54,194 nucleotides of DNA. It comes from Helicobacteraceae bacterium (GTDB taxonomy: Bacteria; Campylobacterota; Campylobacteria; Campylobacterales; SZUA-545). Positions 43,455 through 52,732 of the stretch are shown here, one piece after another (positions within the stretch are counted from its first letter, which is position 1; each line of letters opens with the position of its first letter). A program made the translations under genes and the position numbers. The notes below the pieces were generated by a model, which worked only from the letters and a program-made list of their open reading frames with translations, made no database searches and was not told the origin of the DNA. The stretch is taken from the NCBI GenBank assembly GCA_031286325.1, contig JAITUT010000035.1, positions 1 to 54,194 on the forward strand, read 5' to 3'.

Positions 43455-43482
43455 ATCTCATATAAGGGGGCTTATATGAGAT
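43455..43482. repeat. Perfect 12-base hairpin with GGGG loop
   Basis: ATCTCATATAAG-GGGG-CTTATATGAGAT is a perfect inverted repeat behind the direct repeats. It has no T-run, so it is not a classical terminator. The stretch 43483-43743 shows no gene. Confidence 0.85.
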
Positions 43483-43743
43483 AAACCTCAAAACCACACC
43501 ATTTTGTTATGTAGGGGCGAACTGCGTTCGCCCGATTTCGCGTTTTGCGAAAGCAAGCGTTCGCCGTAAAGCCTTATGTTCCCGTTGCGTTAAGCGCGAC
43601 GGGCGCAAATTGCCCAGCAGGGCTGAACGGCAATTTGCGAGGTTTTGAGAGGCGAGCGGGCGTTAAACAAAAGCCAACTGCTTGGGTTTTGTAGCCTGCG
43701 AGAGCGGAGGCGATGTTTGCGCGTGAAACGCGCGAACCGCCGA

Positions 43744-43795
43744 GCAAAGCCTTTGGTCGCAAGCGGGAGCTTTGCTCTCGCGAGAAGTTTTTGAA
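43744..43795 (+). repeat. Copy of the dispersed hairpin element before an OMP gene
   Basis: AAAGCCTTTGGTCGCAAGCG, GGAGC-TTT-GCTC and the end CTCGCGAGAAGTTTTT, which stops ten bases before the start codon of the barrel gene. Confidence 0.6.
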
Positions 43796-43804
43796 AGGAT
43801 AAAA

Positions 43805-44392
43805 ATGAAAAAGTTGTTGGCAGTAGTTTTAGCTACGCTTTTTGCTAATGGAGCTCTGTTGGCTAAGGACTCTGGGGCCGAGGGGTGGCAAATCAGCGCG
43901 GGGCTGCATATGAGCAAATTCAAAGTAGAAAGCGAGTCGGAAAATAATACGCCTATTTCGCTCGCGATCGCCAAAGAGATTATGAAAACTAAAAGCGGCG
44001 ATTTGCTTTTGGAGGCATCCTTGATGACTCCAGAAAAGTATGAGTTGAGCTATTACGGTATCGTTGACATCGAAATTAAGACGAAAATGGTGTTTTTCGG
44101 TTCTTTGTATTATCAATTTAATACATCGGTTCCGTCGCTTAAGCCATACGCTGGGTTAGGGCTGGGCTTGGCGTTCCTTGAAGCTAAAGGCGGCTTTTGC
44201 GTAACAGGGTACTGTGAAAGCGATAGTACCTCCGACACCAGTTTAGCTTATCAGTTGGCGATCGGCGCAAACTATTTTTTTAACAAAAATGTCGCCGCCG
44301 GATTAGGTTACGCCATACGCGACTACGGCTCAATTGAAGATGTTAACGTAGATTCAAGCGGACTTTTTTTGTCAGCGACATATAAGTTTTAA
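43805..44392 (+). CDS. Outer-membrane beta-barrel protein, hypothetical
   Basis: The 195-residue product has a signal peptide (MKKLLAVVLATLFANGALLA) and alternating strands. Typical small-barrel features are SLKPYAGLGLGLAFLEAKGG, NYFFNKNVAAGLGYAIRDYG and a C-terminal Phe (SATYKF). It resembles OmpW/OprF-type eight-stranded barrels in style. GAAAGGAT before the ATG serves as ribosome binding site. The upstream kilobase contains a microsatellite that could influence it, but the distance (450 bases) makes this uncertain. Confidence 0.75.
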   Translation: MKKLLAVVLATLFANGALLAKDSGAEGWQISAGLHMSKFKVESESENNTPISLAIAKEIMKTKSGDLLLEASLMTPEKYELSYYGIVDIEIKTKMVFFGSLYYQFNTSVPSLKPYAGLGLGLAFLEAKGGFCVTGYCESDSTSDTSLAYQLAIGANYFFNKNVAAGLGYAIRDYGSIEDVNVDSSGLFLSATYKF

Positions 44393-44823
44393 TCGGAACG
44401 CGGCGCAACGTCCGCTTGTCAAAACTATCGCCGCTCGCGATCTTAAGATCGCCCGTAATGAATCTCCGACGGATTAATCCGCGATCTTAGTCGCGGAATT
44501 TTCCGTCATTGCGAACTTCATAGTCTCCCATACGAAACACAAATCGTTCCTATGGGAGCTTTTCGCCTGCAATCACAACGTCCCAGATTGTTAATAAGAT
44601 CGTTAACTGGAACGTTAATGGAGTCGCGGCTTTCTCTCGCGCCTTGTAGTCCTCCGCATTGCCGCGGACTAACGGGTTTGCCGTAAGGACTATAAATCAC
44701 CATTGCGAACCTACGCGCGTATTGTCCCCAAAAATCTATGATTTCTGGGGAGTTCTTTTCGCCAATCGCCTCGCTAATAGCGAGCCGCTTTGCCGCAGAT
44801 CGCAAAGAGGAGTTAAGAAAGCG
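44393..44823. other. Non-coding stretch with intergenic repeats
   Basis: No gene is supported. Two repeat-like pieces are seen: CCCATACGAAAC followed by TCGTTCCTATGGGAGC (about 44526-44562), and a CCCCAAAAATC/GATTTCTGGGG inverted repeat (44727-44752) followed by AGTTCTT. Confidence 0.55.
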
Positions 44824-45237
44824 TTATTTCACGCTGATCTGTTTTGCGCCCTTTGGCGACACTTTCGGCAAAGTGAGCGTCAAAACGCCGTTTTTGAACG
44901 CCGCTTCAATCGCCTCGCCGTCCGCGTTGTCGGGCAGGCTAAAGCGCCGCTCAAAACGCCCGTAGCGGCTTTCAAGGCGGTAATAATCTTCCTCTTTTAC
45001 CTCGCTCTCAAACTTGCGCTCGCCGCCGATCGTGAGCGTATTGTCTTTCAAGTCTACCGAGATCGCGTCCTTTTCCACACCCGGTAAATCAAGGGTGATC
45101 ACATACGCCTCGCCGTTTTCGCGGGTATTTACCGCAGGGCTGAAACTAGACAAATTCGGCGCGTTTTCGCCGCGTTCGCTGAGCGCCTCTAAGTGTCGGC
45201 GCAACTCTAGAAATGGGTCAAATCTTTGCAGGGACAT
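44824..45237 (-). CDS. hsp20: Small heat-shock protein Hsp20/alpha-crystallin
   Basis: The 137-residue chaperone has the alpha-crystallin core (ITLDLPGVEKDAISVDLKDN, LTIGGERK) and the terminal GVLTLTLPK motif. It holds unfolding proteins in the cytoplasm. GGAGGTTTC precedes ATG 45237. A CIRCE operator about 180 bases upstream implies HrcA control. A dispersed hairpin repeat lies in the leader. Confidence 0.93.
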   Translation of the reverse strand: MSLQRFDPFLELRRHLEALSERGENAPNLSSFSPAVNTRENGEAYVITLDLPGVEKDAISVDLKDNTLTIGGERKFESEVKEEDYYRLESRYGRFERRFSLPDNADGEAIEAAFKNGVLTLTLPKVSPKGAKQISVK

Positions 45238-45244
45238 TTTGAAA

Positions 45245-45325
45245 CCTCCTAAATTATTTCTCGCGGAAAACAAAGTTTCCGCCGCAAGCAAAGGCGTTGC
45301 CGCCTTTGGAAACCAAAGAAATTTG
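45245..45325 (-). repeat. Dispersed hairpin element in the hsp20 leader
   Basis: On the minus strand, GGCAAATTTC and GGTTTCCAAAGGCGGCAACG are followed by GCGGCGGAAACTTTG and the end TCCGCGAGAAATA. It has the same order as the fba leader copy, in the same orientation relative to its gene, eight bases before the start codon. Confidence 0.65.
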
Positions 45326-45414
45326 CCGCTATGCCGCTTTGCGGTAACGCCGCAAGTTTACGCGCTCTGCAAATTTCGTATGCCGCTTTTAACTCTTGCC
45401 GTATTTTCTACAAA

Positions 45415-45441
45415 TTAGCACTCGCGGGTGGCGAGTGCTAA
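45415..45441 (-). promoter_or_regulatory. CIRCE operator (HrcA site)
   Basis: TTAGCACTC-N9-GAGTGCTAA is a perfect match to the CIRCE consensus. It lies just downstream of the hsp20 -10 box, where HrcA would block transcription. Confidence 0.95.
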
Positions 45442-45445
45442 TGGA

Positions 45446-45475
45446 ATAATACAATATTGAGCCTACCATTGTCAA
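45446..45475 (-). promoter_or_regulatory. Promoter of hsp20
   Basis: TTGACA (45475-45470), an 18-base spacer and TATTAT (45451-45446), directly in front of CIRCE. Confidence 0.8.
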
Positions 45476-45708
45476 GTCTTTTGAAGAAATTTTTGCAACT
45501 TTTCTAAAAACGCAAGACAAAGCGCGTTATTTCGTTATTGCGGAGTTGAGGGTTTCTAATAGGAATGCAAGACGTTTCGTATGGGAGCTCTTGATCCGCA
45601 ATCTCGATCGCGAGCCGTTTTACGAGATTAGGCGTAGCGGCGCGAAAATGAAAGCGTTAAGCCAAAACCCGCTAAAAATATATAAATTCCTTTGAAGGTG
45701 GTGCGCCC

Positions 45709-45867
45709 TTGAAGACTTTTCTGGACAATTTAACCAAAGAAGCGAAGCGCGGCTGGCGCGGTATAATAGACGGGTTTAGGTATGAAGACGCGTCCTTGAA
45801 GACTTTTCTGGACAATTTAACCAAAGAAGCGAAGCGCGGCTGGCGCGGTATAATAGAGGGGTTTACG
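45709..45867 (+). repeat. 87-base in-frame tandem duplication
   Basis: The sequence from TTG 45709 is repeated from TTG 45796 with only a few changes near the end. Each copy encodes LKTFLDNLTKEAKRGWRGII and GF. Each also contains GGTATAATAGA, a -10-like word. Confidence 0.9.
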
Positions 45868-47082
45868 CACGGGCACTTTTGGGGCGTCTCATTGCGCTGG
45901 GAGTTCGCGATCAAACTCCTGCCGATCTTCGCGCTGCTAACTTGCGTTTTCTCATACCTAATTTATTCGCTCCTTGAGAGCGAAATTCTAGACGAAGTGC
46001 GCCGCGATATGATTTTGCACTCCAAAATGACCGCCCCGCGCGTTCAAAGCTACGCCTTTGAGATGGAAAAAATCGGCGATGAAACCTATCTGAACCTTTA
46101 TGACGCCGTATTTAGAGACGAAAAAATTGAGATGCCGCCCATTCACACCGCCCTCGTTACAAACCATATTTTGCGCGTGGAAAAAGTGCGCGATGTGCTG
46201 ATCGCGGCGAGCTTATTTTCGTTCGCGCTCGTGCCGATTTTCGCGTTTCTTTACTCGTATTTTCTCGCGCGATCAATTGAAAGAGTCTCAAGAGAGCTGG
46301 CGACAATGAACGAAAAAAGCCTAGAACTAATCACGGACGAGGTCGCGCCGCGCGAGTTAAAGCCTATGGCGGATTCCTTAAACTCGCTGATAACGCGCGT
46401 CAAAAACCACATTTCCTACCAGCACGAACTTTTCGTAGGGCTCGCCCACGAGCTTAAAACCCCGCTCGCCGTGATCCGCGCCAAAAACGACGTCGCGCTG
46501 ATGAAAGATCGCGATGTGGAGAAATACAAAGAAATCCTGCGCGACACAAATCGGATCGTGAATGAAATGAACTCTATGAGCAAGTCGGTGCTGGATTTAG
46601 GTCGAGCCGAATATACGCAATTTGACGCGAAAAGCAGCTTTGATCTCGTGAAATTTCTGCGCGAAAAGATCGCGGATTATGAGCATTTGGCGCGGCGCGA
46701 GCAACGTAACTTGATCGCCGTAATTAACCCGCCAAGCTTTGTTGTCAACAGCCGACAAGGGCTTTATGAGCACATTTTACAAAATTTGTTCAGCAACGCC
46801 CTCAAATTCACGCCGCACGGCAAAACCATAGAAATCCGCGCGTACAAAGAGCGCGGCAACTTTGTGATAGAGGTGATAGACGAAGGGGGCGGCTTGCCCG
46901 AAGGCGTGGATATTTTCGCGCCGTTTTCGGGTAAAGGTAGGCAAAAGGGCGTGGGGCTGGGGCTTTATTTGGCGCACAACGCCGCGATAGCGATAGGCGG
47001 CGAACTCACTTTGAAAAACCGCGCGGACGGCGTAGAGGGAACGATCGCAACGCTCACGATCCAGCCCGAAAGGGCGCTTTGA
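45709..47082 (+). CDS. Sensor histidine kinase
   Basis: The 457-residue membrane kinase begins with two copies of a 29-residue amphipathic segment. Helix 1 follows (IKLLPIFALLTCVFSYLIY), then a periplasmic loop of about 80 residues and helix 2 (LIAASLFSFALVPIFAFLY). The H-box is FVGLAHELKTPLAVI, and the ATPase domain has NLFSNALKF, DEGGGLPEG and GVGLGLYLA. It should phosphorylate a response regulator, but none is encoded nearby. The start is a TTG in the first repeat; the second TTG (45796) would give a shorter but complete protein. It is 41 bases upstream of murC. Confidence 0.88.
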   Translation: MKTFLDNLTKEAKRGWRGIIDGFRYEDASLKTFLDNLTKEAKRGWRGIIEGFTHGHFWGVSLRWEFAIKLLPIFALLTCVFSYLIYSLLESEILDEVRRDMILHSKMTAPRVQSYAFEMEKIGDETYLNLYDAVFRDEKIEMPPIHTALVTNHILRVEKVRDVLIAASLFSFALVPIFAFLYSYFLARSIERVSRELATMNEKSLELITDEVAPRELKPMADSLNSLITRVKNHISYQHELFVGLAHELKTPLAVIRAKNDVALMKDRDVEKYKEILRDTNRIVNEMNSMSKSVLDLGRAEYTQFDAKSSFDLVKFLREKIADYEHLARREQRNLIAVINPPSFVVNSRQGLYEHILQNLFSNALKFTPHGKTIEIRAYKERGNFVIEVIDEGGGLPEGVDIFAPFSGKGRQKGVGLGLYLAHNAAIAIGGELTLKNRADGVEGTIATLTIQPERAL

Positions 47083-47123
47083 GCCGTTCGCTATAATTCG
47101 TGAAATTTTTTGCGAGCGAATTT

Positions 47124-48419
47124 ATGAAACTCAAAATCCACTTTGTAGGTATCGGCGGGATCGGGATTTCGGCGTTGGCGCGGCTCGCGGCGCACGAGGG
47201 GCACGAGGTAAGCGGCAGCGACATAGCCGAGACGCCGTTGGTGGCGAAGCTGCGCGCCGAAAAGATCGCGATCAACATTCCGCATAACGCGGATGCGGTC
47301 GCGGACGCAAATCTTGTGATTCACTCGGCTATCATCAAGCCCGATAATTGCGAAATCCTCGCGGCGCGATCGCGGGGTATTGAAGTTTTGCACCGTCGCG
47401 AGGCTCTTGCGCGTTTGCTCGCCGACAAAGAAGTTTTCGCAGTCGCCGGCGCGCACGGCAAAAGCACGACCACCGCGATTTTAGCAGCGATCTTGGAGTG
47501 CAGCGCGTTAATCGGCGCGGAGGCAAAATCCTTTGGGTCTAACGTCCGTTTTGTAGAGGGCAAAACGCTCGTTTTCGAGGCGGACGAGTCGGACGCTTCG
47601 TTTCTGTGTTGCAACCCAAGCCTCGCGATCGTTACGAACGCCGAACCCGAACATTTGGAGTATTACGGTTACGATTTGGCGCGGTTTTACGGCGCTTACG
47701 AGAAGTTTTTGTCGCTCTGCGAGACGAGAATTTTGAACGCGGAAGATGAATTTTTGGCGCGTTACGCGGGAGACGCCGCGCGCTTGAAGCCGAGCGCGGA
47801 CATTACGAATTTGCGCTATGAGTTAATTGGCGGCGAGCCGCACACGACTTTCGCGCTCCAGGGTCGCGGCGAGTTTAGCGTCTGGGGTTTCGGCGAGCAT
47901 ATCGCGATTGACGCGGCGTTGGCGATTTTGGCGGCGGAGCAGAAGTTGCCGCTTGAAACGATCCGCGCGAAGATCGGCGGTTACAAAGGCATTAAAAAAC
48001 GTTTTGACATTTTGAAACGCGGCGAAAATCTCGCGATCATTGACGATTACGGACACCACCCGACTGAAATTGAGGCGACTTTGAAGTCGGCGCGCGAATA
48101 CAAGCGGCTCGCGGGTTTGAGCAAAGTAGCGGCGATCTGGCAACCGCACAAATTTTCGCGGGTAATTCATAACTTAGATCGCTTCGTAGAGTGCTTTAAC
48201 GGCGTAGACGAGTTGGCGATTTTGCCAGTTTGGGCGGCGGGCGAGGAGTATGTGGAAATTGATTTTGCGGGGAAATTCGCTCGGTATAAGCCGGTTCTCG
48301 CGCGGAATTTGGAAGAATTTGCCAATTGCCGCGATCTTACGCGCGGCTTGATTATCGGCTTTGGCGCGGGGGATTTGACTTATCAGCTTCGCTCGCTGGT
48401 CGCGGCTTCTTCTTCGTAA
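47124..48419 (+). CDS. murC: UDP-N-acetylmuramate-L-alanine ligase
   Basis: The 431-residue Mur ligase has an N-terminal UDP-binding HFVGIGGIGISALARLA, the ATP loop AGAHGKSTTTAIL, EADESDASFL and DDYGHHPTEIEATL. It adds L-Ala to UDP-MurNAc in the cytoplasm. ATG 47124 lies at the family's usual start; GTG 47100 would add eight residues. Confidence 0.95.
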   Translation: MKLKIHFVGIGGIGISALARLAAHEGHEVSGSDIAETPLVAKLRAEKIAINIPHNADAVADANLVIHSAIIKPDNCEILAARSRGIEVLHRREALARLLADKEVFAVAGAHGKSTTTAILAAILECSALIGAEAKSFGSNVRFVEGKTLVFEADESDASFLCCNPSLAIVTNAEPEHLEYYGYDLARFYGAYEKFLSLCETRILNAEDEFLARYAGDAARLKPSADITNLRYELIGGEPHTTFALQGRGEFSVWGFGEHIAIDAALAILAAEQKLPLETIRAKIGGYKGIKKRFDILKRGENLAIIDDYGHHPTEIEATLKSAREYKRLAGLSKVAAIWQPHKFSRVIHNLDRFVECFNGVDELAILPVWAAGEEYVEIDFAGKFARYKPVLARNLEEFANCRDLTRGLIIGFGAGDLTYQLRSLVAASSS

Positions 48420-48792
48420 AACTTCTCGCGCGAATTTTAGTTCCCGCCGCGACAAGGGACTTTAAGTTTCTTGACCCTACGAAAATGTCCGCCCTGCTAC
48501 TCGCGCTAACGCTACAAGCCTCCGCGCCTATTTGCCCCAAAATCTACTATTATTGTCAAGCACTTTCGCTTTTGGCGAGAGGCTTCGCGGTTGCTACGCT
48601 CCGCGCGCGCGATTTTCGTCCGCCCTGCTACTCGCGCTAACGCAAGCTTGCCCGAATTTGTTTTGCTCGCGATCGCAACGGGAATAATAAGTTCTTATCC
48701 GGGCTTTGCGCCAGCAAATTTCGGGAGTTTCCAAAGACTTAAACTTTTTGTAACAAGGAGAGTTTGCCCGCCCGCAAAGTTCGTCCGCAAAG
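48420..48792. other. Non-coding stretch with a repeat copy
   Basis: The gap has no supported gene. CCGCCCTGCTACTCGCGCTA occurs twice (from about 48490 and 48621). At 48713-48765 lies a copy of the hairpin family (GCAAATTTCGGGAGTTTCC then AAAGACTTAAAC). Confidence 0.6.
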
Positions 48793-50628
48793 TCAAGCTA
48801 TAGGAAGTTTTATAATAAATGTCGCCCCGCTATGAATATTTTTCACCTTGATCTCGCCTTTCATATGTTCTTCAATAAAAAGCCGCGCCATATAAAGCCC
48901 GATTCCCGTACCCTTTTTCTTGTCTTTCGTGGTGAAATAGGGTTCGTAAATCCGCGCCAAATACTCCTCCGGAATCCCGCCGCCGTTGTCCTGTATCTCA
49001 ATAATCATCTCTTTGTCAAACCACCAATGAACGGATATTTGCACGCGCCCTTCCGCGACGCCGCTCATTACGATCGCGTCTTTGGCGTTGTTTAGAATTA
49101 TTAAAATCGCTTGGGAAAATTCGCTCTCCAAGCCGTAGGTGTAAATTTTCGCGCCGCTCGTTAAAAAAACGATCTCAATTTTATGGTGCTCAAATTGTTT
49201 TTCCACCAAATTTTTCGTTTCTAACAAGGCGTTTATCACATTAAATCTGGCGAACTTATTTTTGCCGGTGAAGAAATTGCGGAATTCTTCGATCGTGTTG
49301 CTCAAGTATTTAAGCTCTTGCATTATCTTTGAAACGACGTTTTTAATGTAATTTTCATCAACTTTGCCGAAAGTGACAACGTCAAGCATATCTTGCGCGT
49401 GCAGCGAAATGGTGTTCAAGGGTTGCCGCCACTGGTGCGCAATCATACTGAGCGTATCGGAGAGCGCGGCGTTTTTGTTGGATTGCGCAAGCGCCAACTC
49501 AACTTTACGCCGCTTCTTATCCGTTTCATTGCGCTCGTGCAACGCTTGCTTAAGTTTGCCGTTAAGAAGCAGTTTATAGTCCTCGTAATCGGAGAGTATC
49601 GCCAGATCGAGCAGGTAATAGCGATGCCCAAGCAATATGACAGTCGTCGCCAGCACAAGCCAAAAGCCCAGACAAATTCCGACAAGACGTATCATTTGGC
49701 GGTTATATAAGGAGTAATTTAATATGCCTACGATCGCAAGATCGTAATTTTTGATAGGCGCGTAGTATGATGTGGATATTTTCGCGCTCCTGTCGCGATA
49801 GTAAGCTTTGAGGGGTTTTGGAAAGTTTGAGCAATTTTTGCAGACTTCGCCGTATAAGATTTCGGGGTTTTGATTGTTCAAATAGATGTCGCCGTCATAA
49901 GAAATTAGCATAACGTCTATCATTTCGCTTTCGTCAAATGTCCTTATCATCAACTTTTGATAATGCAACGCGAGCTCGCGCAAATATAGGGTCGCTATTC
50001 CGTAACCGGTTAACCCGTCGTCTTTATTGTAAAACGGCTCGACAAAGATCATAACCGGTCCGTTTTTTGTCGAAATCGTTAATACAAAGGGTTTGCCTGT
50101 CGTCGCTTGTTTGTCAAACTGCGGCGCGTAGAGGCTGGCGCGCATATATTCGAAGAGCTGCGTAGAAGACGGACCAGTGGAATAAATTAACTCTTTCTCA
50201 GGGTTCAAAACAAAGATAGAGTTAATTAAATCGCTATGATAAACGTGCTTTGTTACGAGAGACGTTAGAATTTTCCAATCCCGCGTTTTCGCCTCAAGGA
50301 TGGGCGGAATCATAGTATGTATAACGTCGAACACGTTGTTAAAAACGTCGTCGGTAAGGACTTTGAAAACTTCGACAAACTGCTCTTGCGTCCGCTCAAA
50401 ATCGGTTCGCTTTACTTTCGAGTAGATGGGTATATAGCCGATTACTAAAATAAAACTGACGGCAAGACCAACAAAAACGCGAAAAAAGTAGCGCCACCAA
50501 AAGACCTTTTGGAGAATTTCTTTCTGTTCGTCTAAATATCGTCCCTTTTTCTCTTGCTGGAACGAAAACTTCACAAAGTCGCCGAGCGATCTGAAAAAAG
50601 TCGCGAGATTTTTTATGAAATCTAACAC
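48793..50628 (-). CDS. Sensor histidine kinase with periplasmic sensor domain
   Basis: The 611-residue protein has helix 1 at about residues 47-70, a periplasmic domain of about 240 residues with Cache-like features (IYSTGPSSTQLFEYMR, YGIATLYLREL, a CKNC pair) and helix 2 at about 318-340. After that come a coiled-coil, the H-box MIAHQWRQPLNTISLHAQD and the ATPase motifs ILNNAKDAI, DNGGGIPEE and KGTGIGLYMA. The AHQWRQPLN form is common in Campylobacterota. The start is a GTG. No response regulator is nearby, and the signal is unknown. Confidence 0.9.
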   Translation of the reverse strand: MLDFIKNLATFFRSLGDFVKFSFQQEKKGRYLDEQKEILQKVFWWRYFFRVFVGLAVSFILVIGYIPIYSKVKRTDFERTQEQFVEVFKVLTDDVFNNVFDVIHTMIPPILEAKTRDWKILTSLVTKHVYHSDLINSIFVLNPEKELIYSTGPSSTQLFEYMRASLYAPQFDKQATTGKPFVLTISTKNGPVMIFVEPFYNKDDGLTGYGIATLYLRELALHYQKLMIRTFDESEMIDVMLISYDGDIYLNNQNPEILYGEVCKNCSNFPKPLKAYYRDRSAKISTSYYAPIKNYDLAIVGILNYSLYNRQMIRLVGICLGFWLVLATTVILLGHRYYLLDLAILSDYEDYKLLLNGKLKQALHERNETDKKRRKVELALAQSNKNAALSDTLSMIAHQWRQPLNTISLHAQDMLDVVTFGKVDENYIKNVVSKIMQELKYLSNTIEEFRNFFTGKNKFARFNVINALLETKNLVEKQFEHHKIEIVFLTSGAKIYTYGLESEFSQAILIILNNAKDAIVMSGVAEGRVQISVHWWFDKEMIIEIQDNGGGIPEEYLARIYEPYFTTKDKKKGTGIGLYMARLFIEEHMKGEIKVKNIHSGATFIIKLPIA

Positions 50629-50646
50629 TTTACGCCCTGTACTAAA

Positions 50647-50988
50647 TTATTCATACGAGCCCTTGGCGCACATTACGCGGTGTCTTGAATTTTTGTAATC
50701 TACCGTGTGCAAGCCGGCGGCGAAGTCAAAGGCGTACGCGCCGTCAAAGTCAAGCTCGTCGCTCGTCCAATAAGTATCCCTCTGGTAGGGTATTCTGCCG
50801 GCTCTACTAGAGTAGCCGCCCCAAAATGTCGCCTCCATCATCGCGAGGGTGGGCACATTAGCGTCAAGCGAGCGGCAGTATTGCGCCGCGTTGTCCCAAT
50901 CCAGCAAAATCCCCGAATCGTGGAGCTTCAAAGAATCCGCTGCGAGAGCCGCCAAAAAGAGCGCGAACAGCGCGAATTTCCGTGCCAT
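50647..50988 (-). CDS. Exported DUF1566-like (Lcl) protein
   Basis: The 113-residue product has a short signal peptide (MARKFALFALFLAALAA). The DUF1566 pattern follows: LLDWDNAAQYCRSLD, TYWTSDELD and AYAFDFAAGLHTVDYKNSRH, then VMCAKG. Such domains resemble C-type-lectin-like folds and occur in surface or sensor proteins. It lies 18 bases upstream of the histidine kinase on the same strand and may be part of its sensing input; this is inference. Confidence 0.75.
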   Translation of the reverse strand: MARKFALFALFLAALAADSLKLHDSGILLDWDNAAQYCRSLDANVPTLAMMEATFWGGYSSRAGRIPYQRDTYWTSDELDFDGAYAFDFAAGLHTVDYKNSRHRVMCAKGSYE

Positions 50989-51026
50989 TTTAAACCTTTT
51001 AATTTTTGATTATATTAGCGAAAAAA

Positions 51027-52577
51027 TTAAAGCCCGCCGCGATCTTTTGTTTTTAGGCGATCTTTCATCGCGAGGTAACTATTGAGCGACTTAACATACG
51101 CCTCCGCGCTCGCTTTCATTGTGTCAATATCAAGCCCGTGCCCCATCACGGCTGGTTTGGAGTCGTCAAAAATTACCTTGACCGTTACGCGGGCGAGCGC
51201 GTCTTTGCCCTCGCTGACGGCGTCAACTTTGTAATCCATAAGTTGCCCCGAATAGCCGCTGACGCGATCAACCGCCTTGAAGATCGCGTCCATTGTGCCG
51301 CCGCCGATCGCCGCGTCCGTCTTAACCTCGCCGTTCGCGCGGCGGATCGTAACCGCGCCTATTGGAAAGCCGCCGCTGCAATCGCTCAGTTGCAGGCTCT
51401 CCAAAGTAAATTCCGCAGGCACATTCGCGCTCTCGCTCGTAATCAGCGATCTGACGTCTTCGTCGTAGATCGTTTTTTTACGATCGGCAAGTTCTTTGAA
51501 TTGCGCGAAGGCTTTTTTGAACTCCTCTTCGCCCAACTCCTCAAAACCCAATTCTTTTAACTTTTCTTTGAAAGCGTGCGATCCGCTGAGTTTGCCCAAA
51601 GTCAGGCGGTTGCGATCGAGCCCGATGTCCTCCGCGCTCATAATTTCGTAGGTTTGGCGGTGTTTTAAGACGCCGTCTTGGTGGATTCCGCTTTCGTGCG
51701 AAAACGCGTTTTTGCCCACGATCGCCTTATTTGGTTGCGGCTCAATGCCGCAAGTTTCGGCGAGCAGGCGGCTCGCGGCGTAAATTTCTTTGGAGTTTAT
51801 GCCTGTGTCCGCGCCGCCGAATAGATCGCGCCGCACGCGCAAAGTCATCGCGATCTCTTCGAGCGACGCGTTGCCCGCGCGTTCGCCAAGCCCGTTGATA
51901 GTGCATTCGACTTGCCCCGCGCCGCCTAAGATCGCGGCGAGGGAGTTGGCGGTGGCAAGCCCCAAATCGTTGTGGCAATGCACGGAAACGATCGCGCGAT
52001 CCGCCACAAAAGAGCAAATTTCGGCGATAAATTTCTCAAAATCTTTCGGGATCGCGTAGCCTACGGTGTCGGGAATGTTCAGGGTTTTCGCGCCGGCTTC
52101 GATCGCCGCCGCGAGAATCTCTTTCAGAAACGGCATTTCAGATCGCGTGGCGTCCTCGCAGCTAAATTCCACGTCATCAACAAAGCTTCTCGCCAGACGA
52201 ATGGCTTCGCCAGCGCGCTTAACGACCTCTTCGGGCTTCATTTTGAGTTTGTATTCCATATGAATCGGACTCGTGGCGATAAATGTGTGGATTCTCGGCT
52301 TTCGCGCGGATTGTAGCGCTTCGGCGGCGCGGCGAATGTCCTTTTCCGCCGCGCGGGCAAGCGAGCAAACCGCGCTGTTTTGCGCCAGATCGGCGATCTC
52401 GCGGATCGCGTCAAAGTCGCCTTGCGAACTGATCGCGAAGCCCGCCTCAATAATATCCACGCCGAGTTTGTCGAGTTGCCGCGCGATCCGCGCTTTTTCG
52501 GGCGTGGTCATTGACGCGCCAGGACTCTGCTCGCCGTCTCGCAAAGTCGTGTCGAAAATTTTAATTATTCTGCTCAT
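51027..52577 (-). CDS. leuA: 2-isopropylmalate synthase
   Basis: The 516-residue enzyme condenses acetyl-CoA with 2-oxoisovalerate in leucine synthesis. It has [19 protein letters not shown] at the N-terminus, [16 protein letters not shown] (metal His) and a C-terminal regulatory domain with [10 protein letters not shown] and [18 protein letters not shown] precedes ATG 52577. It is probably feedback-inhibited by leucine, as the regulatory domain is complete. Confidence 0.95.
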   Translation of the reverse strand: MSRIIKIFDTTLRDGEQSPGASMTTPEKARIARQLDKLGVDIIEAGFAISSQGDFDAIREIADLAQNSAVCSLARAAEKDIRRAAEALQSARKPRIHTFIATSPIHMEYKLKMKPEEVVKRAGEAIRLARSFVDDVEFSCEDATRSEMPFLKEILAAAIEAGAKTLNIPDTVGYAIPKDFEKFIAEICSFVADRAIVSVHCHNDLGLATANSLAAILGGAGQVECTINGLGERAGNASLEEIAMTLRVRRDLFGGADTGINSKEIYAASRLLAETCGIEPQPNKAIVGKNAFSHESGIHQDGVLKHRQTYEIMSAEDIGLDRNRLTLGKLSGSHAFKEKLKELGFEELGEEEFKKAFAQFKELADRKKTIYDEDVRSLITSESANVPAEFTLESLQLSDCSGGFPIGAVTIRRANGEVKTDAAIGGGTMDAIFKAVDRVSGYSGQLMDYKVDAVSEGKDALARVTVKVIFDDSKPAVMGHGLDIDTMKASAEAYVKSLNSYLAMKDRLKTKDRGGL

Positions 52578-52732
52578 TTGGAATCCTTGTAAAAAATGCG
52601 CGATTTTACCCAAAAATTTTATGGCGATCGCCATTATTTATTACATAATAGTGTTAAACGGCTTTTGAAATCTCCGCAAAAACGATAGTTTTGGAAATTT
52701 CAACTTTAATTTTTTAAGCGGAGCAATATAAA

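Noticed and set aside
44518-44805. 95-codon open frame on the minus strand
   Set aside because: It overlaps repeat-rich intergenic DNA, has no ribosome binding site and no protein-like composition.
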